NCBI GenBank assembly: GCA_050010035.1
Contig: JBEKLU010000018.1
Location: 1-56,789, forward strand
DNA: 56,789 bases
From: Roseiarcus sp050010035
GTDB lineage: Bacteria > Pseudomonadota > Alphaproteobacteria > Rhizobiales > Beijerinckiaceae
Reading direction: 5' to 3'
A model generated the notes under the pieces. That model worked only from the letters and a program-made list of their open reading frames with translations. It did no database searches and had not been told where the DNA came from. This document shows, one piece after another, positions 7,549 to 15,911 of the stretch (within the stretch, counting starts at the first letter, position 1; the number at the start of each line of letters is the position of its first letter). A program made the translations under genes and the position numbers.

Positions 7549-8343
7549 ATGGGAAAAAAGAGGATTTGGACGTCGACGGTCTGCTTCGCGTTGGGCGTCG
7601 TCTTCGCGTTCGCTCCGAACGCGCGCGCCGCCTTCTCGGCGCCGGGCGATCCGCTCCCGGTTCATATCGCCTTTGTCGGCGATTCCATGGCGGACGGGCT
7701 CTGGGGCGCGATGTTCCGGCGCCTTGGAAAGGACAAATGTCTGGCCGAAAAGATAAAGTTGATTCGTCACGCGAAGAACGGGACGGGGTTGACGCGGCTG
7801 GACCAATTCAACTGGGTCGACGAGGTGGCGGCGCTGGCGAGCGATCCCGGCGCCGATCTGTTCGTCGGGTCGTTCGGCATCAACGATCGCCAATCGATCG
7901 TCGACGCCTCGAAGACGCGCACCGAATACGGCGGGCCCGATTTCGACAGCCGCTACGAGGGGCTCGTCGAGGACGTCGTGCAAAGCGCGCTCTCGCACGA
8001 CTCCTCGATTCTGGTGATGGGGCTTCCCGTGATGCTCGATCCGGCCGCCAACGCCGATGCGACCGAGAAGAACCGCCTGTTCGCCGAAGCGGTCGCGCAC
8101 GTCGCTTCGCCGCGCGCCGTCTATGTCCCGCCGTGGGAGTCGCATCCCGGCGTCGACACGTACGAGCCCTTTTTGCCCAACGCGAATAATGCGATGGTGC
8201 AAGTGCGCGCCCACGACGGCATTCATTTCACGACCGCCGGTTACGACATGGTGATGGATGCGTTCTACCCCGCCATCATGGAAAGCCTGAAGCAGCGCGG
8301 GCGCGACGTCGCCGGCGAATGCCAGAAAATGGGAGAAAGGTGA
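7549..8343 (+). CDS. DUF459-type SGNH hydrolase, exported
   Basis: 264 residues. A signal segment (residues 8-26, STVCFALGVVFAFAPNARA) is followed by block I FVGDSMADGLWG, a SFGINDRQ block and HDGIHFTTAGY. This is the pattern of the DUF459/SGNH family common in Rhizobiales. The gene is 30 bp after the first SGNH gene and overlaps or abuts the next. Together they suggest periplasmic ester chemistry on a polysaccharide. The substrate is unknown. Confidence 0.78.
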   Translation: MGKKRIWTSTVCFALGVVFAFAPNARAAFSAPGDPLPVHIAFVGDSMADGLWGAMFRRLGKDKCLAEKIKLIRHAKNGTGLTRLDQFNWVDEVAALASDPGADLFVGSFGINDRQSIVDASKTRTEYGGPDFDSRYEGLVEDVVQSALSHDSSILVMGLPVMLDPAANADATEKNRLFAEAVAHVASPRAVYVPPWESHPGVDTYEPFLPNANNAMVQVRAHDGIHFTTAGYDMVMDAFYPAIMESLKQRGRDVAGECQKMGER

Positions 8344-9905
8344 GGGGGGTGCAAAACTCGGTGGTGCTGCTCGCATGGGCGCTCGCCCTGTTGACCGGCG
8401 CGGTGGGCGCGAGCCTGACCGCGAAGGGCGGCGTCGAGCGCGCGGCGAGCGACCCGATCGTCGAGCGATCCCTCGAGGCGGCGAGCCGGCTCGCGCTGCC
8501 TTCGCGGCTCGAGACTTCGAAGCTCGCCCTCGTCGACCCGCGCCTGGCCGTCTGGCGGCCGCGCGTCGGCGGCGCGCTGGTCGAAGCGGCGGCCCCGGGC
8601 GAGGCCCTGCCGAGCGCGGGCCGAAGGCTGCTGCGCGTCGCGATGCTCGCCGTCCCGACCAGAGAGCCGGCGCCCGCGAGCCTCACGCGCGGGCTCAACG
8701 CGCTCTCCGCGCTGGAGGCGGCCTTTCCCGCCCATGATCGCCCGGGGGCCGAGTTTTCCGCCTACGGCGAATTGGAGCCGGAGGTCGTCGCCAGTCATCG
8801 CCTGACGATCCTGCAAATCGGCGACAGCCATACCGCCGCCGATTTTTTCACCGGCCGGGTGCGCGAACGCCTGCAGCAGGTCTTCGGCTCGGGCGGGGCG
8901 GCCTACGTCGTGCCCGGCAAGCCCAACGTGGGGGTGCGCTCGGCGCTGTTCGAGAGCGACGCGTCGGACGGCTGGACTTACGAGGCGCTGCAAAAGTCGG
9001 ACGACAAGCGCCGCTTCTACCTCTCCGGCTTCAACGCGGTGGCGCGTCACGCCGGCGCCTTGCTCACCCTGAGGGCGCGCGGCGGCCTCCCCTACGACCG
9101 GCTCGAAGTCGCCTTTCTCAAGCAGCCCGGCGGCGGTCGCGCCGAAGTGCTGGTCGATGGCGAGCCCGGCGGGCGGATCGATCTCGACGGCGCGGCCGAC
9201 GCGCGCGCGACGCTCGACGTGCACGCGTCCGATACGGGCGCGCGCGGATTCCACGACGTCGCGGTGCGTTCGCTCACCGACGCGCCGGTGACCGTCACCG
9301 GCGTCGAGGTCGCGCGCGACGGCGACGGCGTTTCCTATATCAGCCTGGGCTTCCCCGGCGCGACCGTGCAGCTCTTGCAGAAGCTCGCCGCCGAGAATCT
9401 CGCCGACGATTTGCGGCGGCTGGCGCCGGACATCGTCGTTCTCGCCTTCGGAACCAACGAAGGCTTCAACGACGCGCTCGACGTCGCGGCCTATGGCGCG
9501 CAATACGAGCAGATCGTGCGCCGGCTCGAGGCGCTTCGGCCGGGGCTGCGCGTCATCATCATCGGGCCGCCCGACGGCGCGCGCCTGGCGACCGCGTCGC
9601 AGCCGGCCGCCGCCGACGGCGCCGCGCCATGCCGCTTGCCGACGCCGCCCAAGCTCGCGCAAGTGCGCGAGGCGCAGCGCCGGATCGCGACGCGCCTCGG
9701 CGCTTTCTTCTGGGATTGGTCGTCGGTCATGCCGGGCCCGTGCGGCGCGCAGATCTGGGCCGTCGCCGACCCGCCGCTGATGGCGCACGATTACGTGCAC
9801 ATGACGCTGGACGGCTATAAGAAGAGCGCCGACCGTTTCGCGGATTTCCTCATCCCGCTGATCGACGGACGGCAGACTGGCGCCCATGTTGTTTCCAACG
9901 ATTGA
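8340..9905 (+). CDS. Large SGNH/GDSL hydrolase with inserted beta-rich domain
   Basis: 521 residues from the GTG at 8340, which overlaps the TGA of the DUF459 gene; an alternative ATG at 8319 lies inside that gene. An N-terminal hydrophobic segment (VVLLAWALALLTGAVGASL) anchors or exports it. Block I is LQIGDSHTAADFF (around residue 160), GTNEGFND is block III and HDYVHMTLDGYK is block V. Between blocks I and III are about 200 residues of predicted beta structure (with VEVARDGDGVSYISLGFPGA), as in peptidoglycan and polysaccharide O-acetyl esterases or transferases. It overlaps the MBOAT gene by 20 bp. Confidence 0.78.
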   Translation: MRGVQNSVVLLAWALALLTGAVGASLTAKGGVERAASDPIVERSLEAASRLALPSRLETSKLALVDPRLAVWRPRVGGALVEAAAPGEALPSAGRRLLRVAMLAVPTREPAPASLTRGLNALSALEAAFPAHDRPGAEFSAYGELEPEVVASHRLTILQIGDSHTAADFFTGRVRERLQQVFGSGGAAYVVPGKPNVGVRSALFESDASDGWTYEALQKSDDKRRFYLSGFNAVARHAGALLTLRARGGLPYDRLEVAFLKQPGGGRAEVLVDGEPGGRIDLDGAADARATLDVHASDTGARGFHDVAVRSLTDAPVTVTGVEVARDGDGVSYISLGFPGATVQLLQKLAAENLADDLRRLAPDIVVLAFGTNEGFNDALDVAAYGAQYEQIVRRLEALRPGLRVIIIGPPDGARLATASQPAAADGAAPCRLPTPPKLAQVREAQRRIATRLGAFFWDWSSVMPGPCGAQIWAVADPPLMAHDYVHMTLDGYKKSADRFADFLIPLIDGRQTGAHVVSND

Positions 9906-11304
9906 TTTCGGGCTGTTCTTCGCGTTCTCCTTTGCGTTGGTCTGGGGCCTCAATTCCTACAACACCCTCAAGAAGGTCGTGCTGCTCGCATTGAGCCTGG
10001 CCTTCTACGCCTCGTGGAACTGGCGGTTTCTCCTCCTGCTGCTGGCGAGCGGCGCGATCTCCTACGTCGTCGGGCTCTACGTCGACGCGAAATCGCGCCG
10101 CCCCTATCGCCGTGTCGCGCTCGGGCTCGGCGTCGCGCTCGATCTGGCCATTCTCGGCTATTTCAAATATCTCGACTTCTTCACCGCGCAGGTTCTCACG
10201 CTCGCCCATGCGCTGGGGCTGAACCCGTCGATCGGCTTCGTCAACGTCACTCTGCCGGTGGCGATCTCGTTCCTGACCTTTCACGCGATTTCCTACATCG
10301 TCGACGTCTATCGCGGGCGCCTGGCGGCCTCGCGCTCGCCGCTCGACATCGTGCTCTACATCAGTTTCTTCCCGCACCTCGTCGCCGGGCCGATCGTGCG
10401 CGCGCACGAGTTCCTGCCGCAGCTCGCTTCGCCGCCGAGAGTCGGCGATTTCTCCTTCGGCGAGAACATGCTGCTGATCCTCGGCGGCCTGTTCAAGAAG
10501 ATGGTGATCGCCAACTATCTCGCGGTGCGCTTCGTCGATCCCGTCTTCACCGACCCGACGCAATTCTCGCGCTTCGATCTGATCGTCGCGGTCTACGCCT
10601 ACGCGATCCAGATCTACGCCGATTTCAGCGCCTACACCGACATCGCGATCGGCGTGGCGGCGCTGCTCGGCTATCGCTTTCCGCAGAATTTCAATCAGCC
10701 CTATCGCGCGCTCGGCATCGGCGATTTCTGGCGCCGTTGGCACATGACGCTGTCGAGGTGGCTGCGCGACTATCTCTATATTCCCTTGGGCGGCAACCGC
10801 CACGGCGCGCTGGCGACCGCGCGCAATCTCATGCTGACGATGCTGTTGGGGGGCCTCTGGCACGGCGCCAACTGGACGTTCCTGATCTGGGGCGCGATGC
10901 ACGGCGTCGCGCTGGTCGCCGATCACGCCTGGCGGCGCAGTGCCGCCTTCGCCCGCTTCGGCGCCGGCCCGATCGCCCGCGTCGTCGATTGGGCGGCGAC
11001 GTTTCACTTCGTCTGCTTCGCCTGGCTGTTCTTCCGCTCCCCCTCGCTCGATGCGGCGCTGCAATTCATCGCCGGCGTGTGGAGCGACAACGGCGCGCCG
11101 AGCACCATGCCGATGGTCGTCCTGCCGCTGATCGCCTGCGGCGCGCTGACCCAAATCGTCCCGTCGCAGACGCGCGGCGCGATCGGCGCCATGCTGGACG
11201 ACCGCGGTCCGCTCGCGCAGGCCGCGCTGGGCTTCGCGCTGCTCTATGTCATCGTCGTCATGGCGCCGTCGGCCTCGGCGCCGTTCATCTACTTCCAGTT
11301 TTGA
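9886..11304 (+). CDS. MBOAT-family O-acyltransferase (AlgI-like)
   Basis: 472 residues with about 10-12 membrane segments. Diagnostic stretches are LPVAISFLTFHAISYIVDVY, then FFPHLVAGPIVRAHEFLPQL, DIAIGVAALLGYRFPQNFN, FWRRWHMTLSRWLRDYLYIP and GGLWHGANWTFLIWG with the catalytic His326. AlgI-type proteins pass acyl groups across the inner membrane to a periplasmic transferase that modifies alginate, cellulose or peptidoglycan. Translational overlap with the SGNH gene before it supports such a two-part system. The polymer is not identifiable from this window. Confidence 0.9.
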   Translation: MLFPTIDFGLFFAFSFALVWGLNSYNTLKKVVLLALSLAFYASWNWRFLLLLLASGAISYVVGLYVDAKSRRPYRRVALGLGVALDLAILGYFKYLDFFTAQVLTLAHALGLNPSIGFVNVTLPVAISFLTFHAISYIVDVYRGRLAASRSPLDIVLYISFFPHLVAGPIVRAHEFLPQLASPPRVGDFSFGENMLLILGGLFKKMVIANYLAVRFVDPVFTDPTQFSRFDLIVAVYAYAIQIYADFSAYTDIAIGVAALLGYRFPQNFNQPYRALGIGDFWRRWHMTLSRWLRDYLYIPLGGNRHGALATARNLMLTMLLGGLWHGANWTFLIWGAMHGVALVADHAWRRSAAFARFGAGPIARVVDWAATFHFVCFAWLFFRSPSLDAALQFIAGVWSDNGAPSTMPMVVLPLIACGALTQIVPSQTRGAIGAMLDDRGPLAQAALGFALLYVIVVMAPSASAPFIYFQF

Positions 11305-11316
11305 AGGCGCGCGCCG

Positions 11317-11583
11317 TTGACCGCTCCAACGCAAAAGCCCGTCTCGGCGACCAACCCGTGGAGCTGGGCGCGGGTCGTCTATGCGGTGTTCGCGCTGACC
11401 GTCTTTTGCTTTCCCGGTGGGATGGTCGATTGGCTCGAGGAGCGCAACGCCAGCGGCTGGCTCGCCGCGCCGCTGGCCCTCGCGCGCGGCGTCGACGCGG
11501 CCTCGGCGGCGGTCGGGGCCAAGGGCGTGGGGCAGGGCCTGCGCAAGTGGTTCGCGCAAGCGGTGGGCGACTCCGAATCCTGA
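11317..11583 (+). CDS. Small membrane protein at the end of the O-acylation operon
   Basis: 88 residues from a TTG at 11317, 12 bp after the MBOAT stop. One membrane segment (residues about 18-35, ARVVYAVFALTVFCFPGG) is followed by a short amphipathic part ending VGQGLRKWFAQAVGDSES. I do not recognise the family. Its position just before the terminator makes it an accessory part of the acylation system. The unusual start is chosen because no ATG or GTG allows a frame that keeps the membrane helix. Confidence 0.6.
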   Translation: MTAPTQKPVSATNPWSWARVVYAVFALTVFCFPGGMVDWLEERNASGWLAAPLALARGVDAASAAVGAKGVGQGLRKWFAQAVGDSES

Positions 11584-11609
11584 TCCCGCCTTCGCCTCGC
11601 TTGCGGGCG

Positions 11610-11634
11610 GCGCCCGGCGAACGCCGGGCGCTTT
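11610..11634. terminator. Strong hairpin between convergent genes
   Basis: GCGCCCGGCG-AA-CGCCGGGCGC (11610-11631) is a perfect inverted repeat followed by TTT. It lies between the end of the SGNH/MBOAT operon and the end of the convergent NmrA-like gene, so it could end transcription from the left; only a short T run supports intrinsic termination. Confidence 0.65.
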
Positions 11635-11650
11635 CGCGCGAGATTCGCGC

Positions 11651-12484
11651 CTAGCGCCAGGCCGCGACGTGATCGGCGGCGAAGGCGGCGAAATCGCGCG
11701 GCGGGCGGCCGGTCGCCTTGGCGACGTCGTCGCCGACATGGGCGGTGTAGCCGTGTCGCACGGCGCCGTAGAGCGCGCTCATCAGTTCTGTGAGCGCGGG
11801 CGGCGCGCCCGCCATCGCGCCGCGCAGCGCCGCGTCGTCGACGGCGACGTAGGTCACCTTCCCGCCGAGCGCCTGGGTCAGGGCCGCCGCGACGTCGGCG
11901 CGCGTCAGCGCCGCCGGACCGGTCAGCGTGTAGATTTTGCCGGCGTGGCCCGGCTTGGTCAGCGCGGCGAGCGCGACAGCCGCGATATCCCTGACGTCGA
12001 CGAAGCTGGTCGCGCCGTCGCCCGCCGCTTCGTAGATCGCGCCCGAGCGCACCGAGGCGGCCATCATCGTCGAATAGTTCTGCATGAAGAAGGTCGGTCG
12101 CAGCACCGTCCAGGAAAGGCCCGATTCCTCGAGCGCCTTCTCCGCCAGCATGTGCGGCGAAGAGGGGTCGCCCTCGACGCCCATCGCCGACAGTTTGACG
12201 AAGCGCTCGACGCTCGCCAACTTCGCGGCGGCGATCAGCTCTTGTTCGGCCTTCGGCAGCAGTTCGTAGGGCGTAGCGGAAAAGACGGCGTCGACGCCAT
12301 TGACCGCCGCCGCGAGCGTCGCCGGGCGCGCAAAGTCCAGTTCGACGATTCTTGCGCCGGGAAATGCGGCCTTCGCCTTGTCGACGGCGCGCGCGCCGAT
12401 GCGCACGCTCTGGCCGGCGGCCAGAAGCGCCGTCGCCACTTCGTGGCCGACTTTGCCGTTCGCGTTGCTCACCAGAATGGTCAT
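11651..12484 (-). CDS. NmrA/QorB-like NAD(P)-binding reductase
   Basis: 277 residues of the atypical SDR (NmrA-like) class. The N-terminus MTILVSNANGKVGHEVATAL replaces the usual TGATGxxG with a divergent SNANGKVG nucleotide loop. Further parts are SVERFVKLSAMGVEGD and TVLRPTFFMQNYS, typical of QorB/YtfG-like proteins. It is divergent from a LysR regulator 85 bp away, which probably controls it. The substrate may be a quinone or electrophile, by family. Confidence 0.8.
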   Translation of the reverse strand: MTILVSNANGKVGHEVATALLAAGQSVRIGARAVDKAKAAFPGARIVELDFARPATLAAAVNGVDAVFSATPYELLPKAEQELIAAAKLASVERFVKLSAMGVEGDPSSPHMLAEKALEESGLSWTVLRPTFFMQNYSTMMAASVRSGAIYEAAGDGATSFVDVRDIAAVALAALTKPGHAGKIYTLTGPAALTRADVAAALTQALGGKVTYVAVDDAALRGAMAGAPPALTELMSALYGAVRHGYTAHVGDDVAKATGRPPRDFAAFAADHVAAWR

Positions 12485-12534
12485 GGGATTTTCTCCTTGG
12501 GGCGGAAGCCGCCGTTCGATGGGCGCGACGATGC

Positions 12535-12563
12535 TTGACTTCTGTCATGAGGGGAATTGAATT
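12535..12563 (+). promoter_or_regulatory. Candidate promoter/operator between NmrA-like and LysR genes
   Basis: TTGACT (12535-12540) with an AT-rich TTGAATTA segment at 12557-12564 gives a plausible promoter for the LysR gene. TGAC-N4-GTCA (12536-12547) is a short dyad in the same place and could be the regulator's site. The match is modest. Confidence 0.35.
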
Positions 12564-12569
12564 AGAGCC

Positions 12570-13499
12570 ATGTCTGATATGAATGACGCTCAGCTCAGGC
12601 GGCTCGACGCCGGGCTGCTGCTGGTGTTCGAAGAGGTCCTGCGCACCGGCAACCTGTCCAAGGCCAGCGAGCGCCTGCGCCTGACGCCGTCGGCGATCAG
12701 CCATGCGCTGGCGCGGCTACGCGACATTTTCGGCGATCCGCTGTTCCTGCGCCGGCCGCAAGGGGTCGTCCCGACGCCGCGCGCCCTGGCGTTGCGCGAA
12801 CCGATCGCCCGAGCGCTCGGCGCGCTGCGCGGCGCGCTGATCGAGCCGGGCGAGTTCCGCCCCGCTTCGATCGACCGGCTGTTCCAGATCGCGGCGCTCG
12901 ACGCCCTGATCGTCACGCTCGCGCCCAAGCTTCTCACGCGTCTGGCGCGCGAGGCGCCCGAGGCGCGGCTGGCGTTCCGCTCGTTCGGCCGCGAGGAGAC
13001 GCGTAAAGCGGTGCGCGAAGGGCGCGCCGACCTGGCGCTCGGCGTCTTCGAGACGCCGGGTCCGGGGATGACCAAGGTCCGCCTCGGGACGGAAAGCTTC
13101 GCCATCGTCGCGAGGAAGGATCATCCTTTGTTCCGCGGCGGGATGACGCTGGAAGCCTGGCTGGCGACGGATCAAATCGTCGTCTCCGCCGCCGGCGATC
13201 TCCACGGGGCGATCGATCCCGTGCTCGCCGCGCGCGGCCTTACGCGGCGCACGCGCGCCGCGATCCCGCAATTCCTGGCGGCGTTCGCGACGGTTGCGGC
13301 GGGCGAGGCGACGGCGAGCGTCCCCGAATCGCTCGCCAAAACCTTCGCCGAGCCGTTCGGCCTCGCCGTCTATCCCCCGCCGCTCGACCTGCCGCCCTTC
13401 GAACTGACGATCCTGCGGGCGCGCGCCGAGGCGCCGGACCCGGCGCTGGATTGGCTGGTGCGGGCGATCGTCGAGATTCGGGGGGAAGCGGCGGCTTGA
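12570..13499 (+). CDS. LysR-family transcriptional regulator
   Basis: 309 residues. The N-terminal winged helix-turn-helix (residues about 8-66: LLLVFEEVLRTGNLSKASER, LTPSAISHALARLRDIFGDP, LFLRR) is of the NodD/PnbR-like subgroup that begins with LRRLDLxLL. The rest is a periplasmic-binding-protein-like effector domain. ATG at 12570; the gene is transcribed away from the NmrA-like reductase, the standard arrangement of a LysR regulator and its target. Confidence 0.88.
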   Translation: MSDMNDAQLRRLDAGLLLVFEEVLRTGNLSKASERLRLTPSAISHALARLRDIFGDPLFLRRPQGVVPTPRALALREPIARALGALRGALIEPGEFRPASIDRLFQIAALDALIVTLAPKLLTRLAREAPEARLAFRSFGREETRKAVREGRADLALGVFETPGPGMTKVRLGTESFAIVARKDHPLFRGGMTLEAWLATDQIVVSAAGDLHGAIDPVLAARGLTRRTRAAIPQFLAAFATVAAGEATASVPESLAKTFAEPFGLAVYPPPLDLPPFELTILRARAEAPDPALDWLVRAIVEIRGEAAA

Positions 13500-13536
13500 G
13501 GGGAGGGGGCCGCGGCCGTGGCGACGCGCCCGATGA

Positions 13537-13567
13537 TTTTGACAAAGTTTGCCAAAAATATTAGAAA
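13537..13567 (+). promoter_or_regulatory. parDE promoter and operator
   Basis: An inverted repeat TTTTGACAAA-G-TTTGCCAAAA (13537-13557, one mismatch in ten) covers TTGACA (13539-13544). A 17-bp spacer leads to TAGAAA (13562-13567). The dyad over the -35 is a likely ParD binding site. Confidence 0.5.
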
Positions 13568-13588
13568 CGACGCCAAGGAGTGCGCGAA

Positions 13589-13837
13589 ATGGCCACGATG
13601 AACGTATCGCTTCCCGAAGCGATGAAGGCTTGGGTCGAGGCCCAAGCGCGCGGTGGGCGCTACAGCAATGCGAGCGACTATATCAGGGACTTGGTGCGCC
13701 GAGATCAGGAGCGCGCGCAGAAGATTGCCGAGTTGCAGGCGCTGATCTCGGAGGGGATCGACAGCGGCGTCAGCGACAAGAGCATGAAAGACGTTTTGAT
13801 CGCGGCGCGTGAGGCTGTGGCGCGCGGCGCGAGTTAG
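13589..13837 (+). CDS. parD: ParD-family antitoxin
   Basis: 82 residues. The N-terminus MATMNVSLPEAMKAWVEAQA followed by SNASDYIRDLVRRDQ is the ribbon-helix-helix of ParD/CopG antitoxins; the tail (SDKSMKDVLIAAREAV) is the toxin-binding part. I start at the ATG at 13589, 8 bp after AAGGAG (13575-13580), rather than the GTG at 13580 that overlaps that site. The toxin gene starts 3 bp after the stop. Confidence 0.88.
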   Translation: MATMNVSLPEAMKAWVEAQARGGRYSNASDYIRDLVRRDQERAQKIAELQALISEGIDSGVSDKSMKDVLIAAREAVARGAS

Positions 13838-13840
13838 GCG

Positions 13841-14128
13841 TTGGCCTACCGGCTCACCAACGCGGCCGCGGAAGACGTCGCCGCAATTTTCGTTCGCGGC
13901 GCGGCGGAGTATGGGCTCGCGCAGGCGGAAAAATATCACGCCGGACTCGAACGAATATTCGAATTCCTCGCCGCCAATCCGCGCGCCGCGCGAGAACGCG
14001 ACGAATTCTCGCCGCCCGTGCGACTTCATCCGTTCGGCGTTCACATCGTGGTCTATCGCATCGTCGGCGAGGACATTCTTGTCGTGCGCGTTCTGCATGA
14101 GCGGCAGGATTGGGAGATTTGGCTCTGA
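13841..14128 (+). CDS. parE: ParE-family toxin
   Basis: 95 residues with a TTG start. RelE/ParE fold: AYRLTNAAAEDVAAIFVRGA, a central HAGLERIFEFLAANPRAARE and the end VRLHPFGVHIVVYRIVGEDI followed by LVVRVLHERQDW. ParE toxins poison DNA gyrase rather than cutting mRNA. It is the second gene of the parDE operon. The TTG start may keep toxin output below that of the antitoxin. Confidence 0.85.
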   Translation: MAYRLTNAAAEDVAAIFVRGAAEYGLAQAEKYHAGLERIFEFLAANPRAARERDEFSPPVRLHPFGVHIVVYRIVGEDILVVRVLHERQDWEIWL

Positions 14129-14303
14129 GGGTCGGACCCGAGGGTTCGCTTCGTGGCGCTGCCGCTGGCGGTCGCGGCGCATGCGATCGAGCGAGTGGGG
14201 CGGGGGCGGCAGCGAGATGATGAGAGGGCAATTGTCTCGCGCTGATAAGGGGCAAAGATAAGTGCAGAGGCGCCGGAACCCTGTGAGGGGCGTATCGACA
14301 TTG

Positions 14304-14332
14304 TTGACACGCTAGGGCCGCCTCGATAGTAT
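14304..14332 (+). promoter_or_regulatory. mazEF promoter
   Basis: TTGACA (14304-14309), 17-bp spacer, TAGTAT (14327-14332): one of the best sigma-70-type matches in the window. The mazE GTG follows 29 bp later behind GGGAGG (14351-14356). A second TTGACA-like word (TTGACATTTGTGG) overlaps the start region and may mark an operator repeat. Confidence 0.55.
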
Positions 14333-14361
14333 TGACATTTGTGGATACAAGGGAGGCTGGC

Positions 14362-14604
14362 GTGAGGGTTCACGTCAAGAAATGGGGCAATAGCGCCTCG
14401 GTGCGAATTCCCGCCTCCGTCTTGGCGGCCGCTTCGCTCAGCATCGACCAGGCCGTCGAGGTCCGAGAAGAGGGCGGCCGGATCATCATCGAACCCGTGC
14501 GGGCGCCGGTCTACGACATCGACCGATTGCTCGACCAGATGAAGCCGGAGACCTTCCCCGAAGACGTCGATTTCGGGCCGCCGGCGGGCTCGGAGGCATG
14601 GTGA
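14362..14604 (+). CDS. mazE: MazE-family antitoxin (AbrB/SpoVT domain)
   Basis: 80 residues. VKKWGNSASVRIPASVL is the swapped-hairpin AbrB-type DNA-binding motif of MazE, followed by a VEVREEGGRIIIEPV strand pair and an acidic tail (PEDVDFGPPAGSEAW) that binds the toxin. I take the GTG at 14362 because GGGAGG lies 5 bp upstream; an upstream ATG-like start at 14332 would overlap the -10 box. The end overlaps mazF by 7 bp. Confidence 0.88.
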   Translation: MRVHVKKWGNSASVRIPASVLAAASLSIDQAVEVREEGGRIIIEPVRAPVYDIDRLLDQMKPETFPEDVDFGPPAGSEAW

Positions 14605-14936
14605 GCGCGAGTTACGCTCCCGACACGGGCGACATCGTGTGGCTGCGTTTCGACCCGCAAGCGGGACATGAACAAGCCGGCCACAGACCTGCGCTCGTGC
14701 TCTCTCCGGCCCGCTACAACGCCGCGCGCGGCATGATGATCTGCTGTCCTATGACCTCGCGGATCAAAGGCTATGTGTTCGAGGTCGTCGTGACGACCGA
14801 CCCGCCGAGCGCGGTTCTCGCCGATCAGGTCGAGAGCCTGGATTGGCGCGCGCGCGGCGCCGTCCGCAAGGGCGCGGTTCCGCCGCAGGCGCTGGCGGAG
14901 GTGCAGGGGAAGATAAAGGCGCTGCTGGGGTTGTGA
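14598..14936 (+). CDS. mazF: MazF-family mRNA interferase
   Basis: 112 residues. GDIVWLRFDPQAGHEQAGHR followed by PALVLSP is the catalytic loop with Arg30, and Thr53 (PMTS) is in place; both correspond to the active Arg29 and Thr52 of E. coli MazF. It cuts single-stranded RNA at short motifs independently of ribosomes. ATG overlaps the mazE stop (ATGGTGA), so the two are coupled. It looks intact. Confidence 0.9.
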   Translation: MVSASYAPDTGDIVWLRFDPQAGHEQAGHRPALVLSPARYNAARGMMICCPMTSRIKGYVFEVVVTTDPPSAVLADQVESLDWRARGAVRKGAVPPQALAEVQGKIKALLGL

Positions 14937-15164
14937 GGGCTGGGGCCGAGTTTGGCGAGCCGTTGGAGGGCAAGATTAAGGGCGTTTCGTAAGGCGGCGG
15001 CGCAACCGCCCGAAATGCCGCCGCTCATCGATGCAGCGCCCACTGGTGATTTTCTTTAGCGCTTGTGCAATCCGTGTGGACGGCCTCATGCAAAACGTGT
15101 TCTGCAAACGGAAGCCTCCACAGAGGCCTGTCTTCATGAGCTTCAGTTTACCGTCGAGGCGCAA

Positions 15165-15407
15165 ATGACAATTCAGATCGAACGTATAAGTCCCCGACCT
15201 GGTGGCCGCGAACATCCCATCAAGGATCTCCGCGGTTACCAATTGTCAGGGCCTGGAAACGGAAATACGGTTGGCAAGGCGACATTCGTGCAGTCATTAA
15301 AAGAAGCCGCAGACTTGATTGATCTGAACTTCTCGATTCGAATGGGCTGCGTCGGAAAGCGTAGCTCTCTGATTTCTGCGAAGAGCCTGCGGATCACGCG
15401 CTCCTAG
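15165..15407 (+). CDS. Small hypothetical protein
   Basis: 80 residues from the ATG at 15165, with GAGG nearby. It begins TIQIERISPRPGGREHPIKD and has a central part LKEAADLIDLNFSIRMG. I do not recognise a named family, but the sequence has a sensible composition and a helix followed by short strands. It lies in a stretch of lower G+C between mazEF and thrS with the next orphan, which points to recent acquisition. It may not be expressed. Confidence 0.45.
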   Translation: MTIQIERISPRPGGREHPIKDLRGYQLSGPGNGNTVGKATFVQSLKEAADLIDLNFSIRMGCVGKRSSLISAKSLRITRS

Positions 15408-15494
15408 CCTCACAGCCTCAAATTTTGACAGTTTCTCTAGGTGGTCAAATTACGGCGTTCCATAAACCCGAGAGAGCAAACAGGAATCCTTGTG

Positions 15495-15911
15495 ATGAAA
15501 ATAATACATATTTGTATCATGTATTGCTTGATTGGCACGACAATATCTGTGGCGGCCGAGGGTGACTTCTTGTGCGTCGCGGGTAAGTCTGTCGGATTCG
15601 AGTTCAATGAAAACTCCAAAGAATGGGACTACGCTCATTTCAATGTTGCGGACAAGAAATATCTTGTAAAGAAGCAGAGTAATGGATGGCAGTGGATACG
15701 CTTCGGCGAGGTCGGGACGTTGGGGATTCAATGTAGTGAAATGGATCAAGCTGGATACATAATATGCCATGACGGTCCCCGGAATCTGACGTTGTTCCCA
15801 AAGAGCCTTCGGTTCCAAATTGTAAGCCCGGACGGTTATATTGGAGGTTTTGCTGCCATCGGTGTCGATGGAACGCCTTATATCGAAATCGGTACCTGTT
15901 CGCCGCTCTGA
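15495..15911 (+). CDS. Predicted secreted hypothetical protein, AT-rich
   Basis: 138 residues from the ATG at 15495. A signal peptide (KIIHICIMYCLIGTTISVAA) is followed by a mature part with four Cys residues and many aromatic and charged residues (WDYAHFNVADKKYLVKKQ). No known domain is evident. G+C is far below that of neighbouring genes and codon choice is different, which indicates transfer from another source. An earlier in-frame GTG at 15441 would place charged residues ahead of the signal and is less likely. Confidence 0.55.
   Translation: MKIIHICIMYCLIGTTISVAAEGDFLCVAGKSVGFEFNENSKEWDYAHFNVADKKYLVKKQSNGWQWIRFGEVGTLGIQCSEMDQAGYIICHDGPRNLTLFPKSLRFQIVSPDGYIGGFAAIGVDGTPYIEIGTCSPL

Noticed and set aside
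8265..11739. Very long open frames on the minus strand opposite the SGNH/MBOAT operon
   Set aside because: They are antisense to genes with clear catalytic motifs, are rich in Arg/Ala/Gly/Asp as expected from reversed high-GC codons, and show no known motif.
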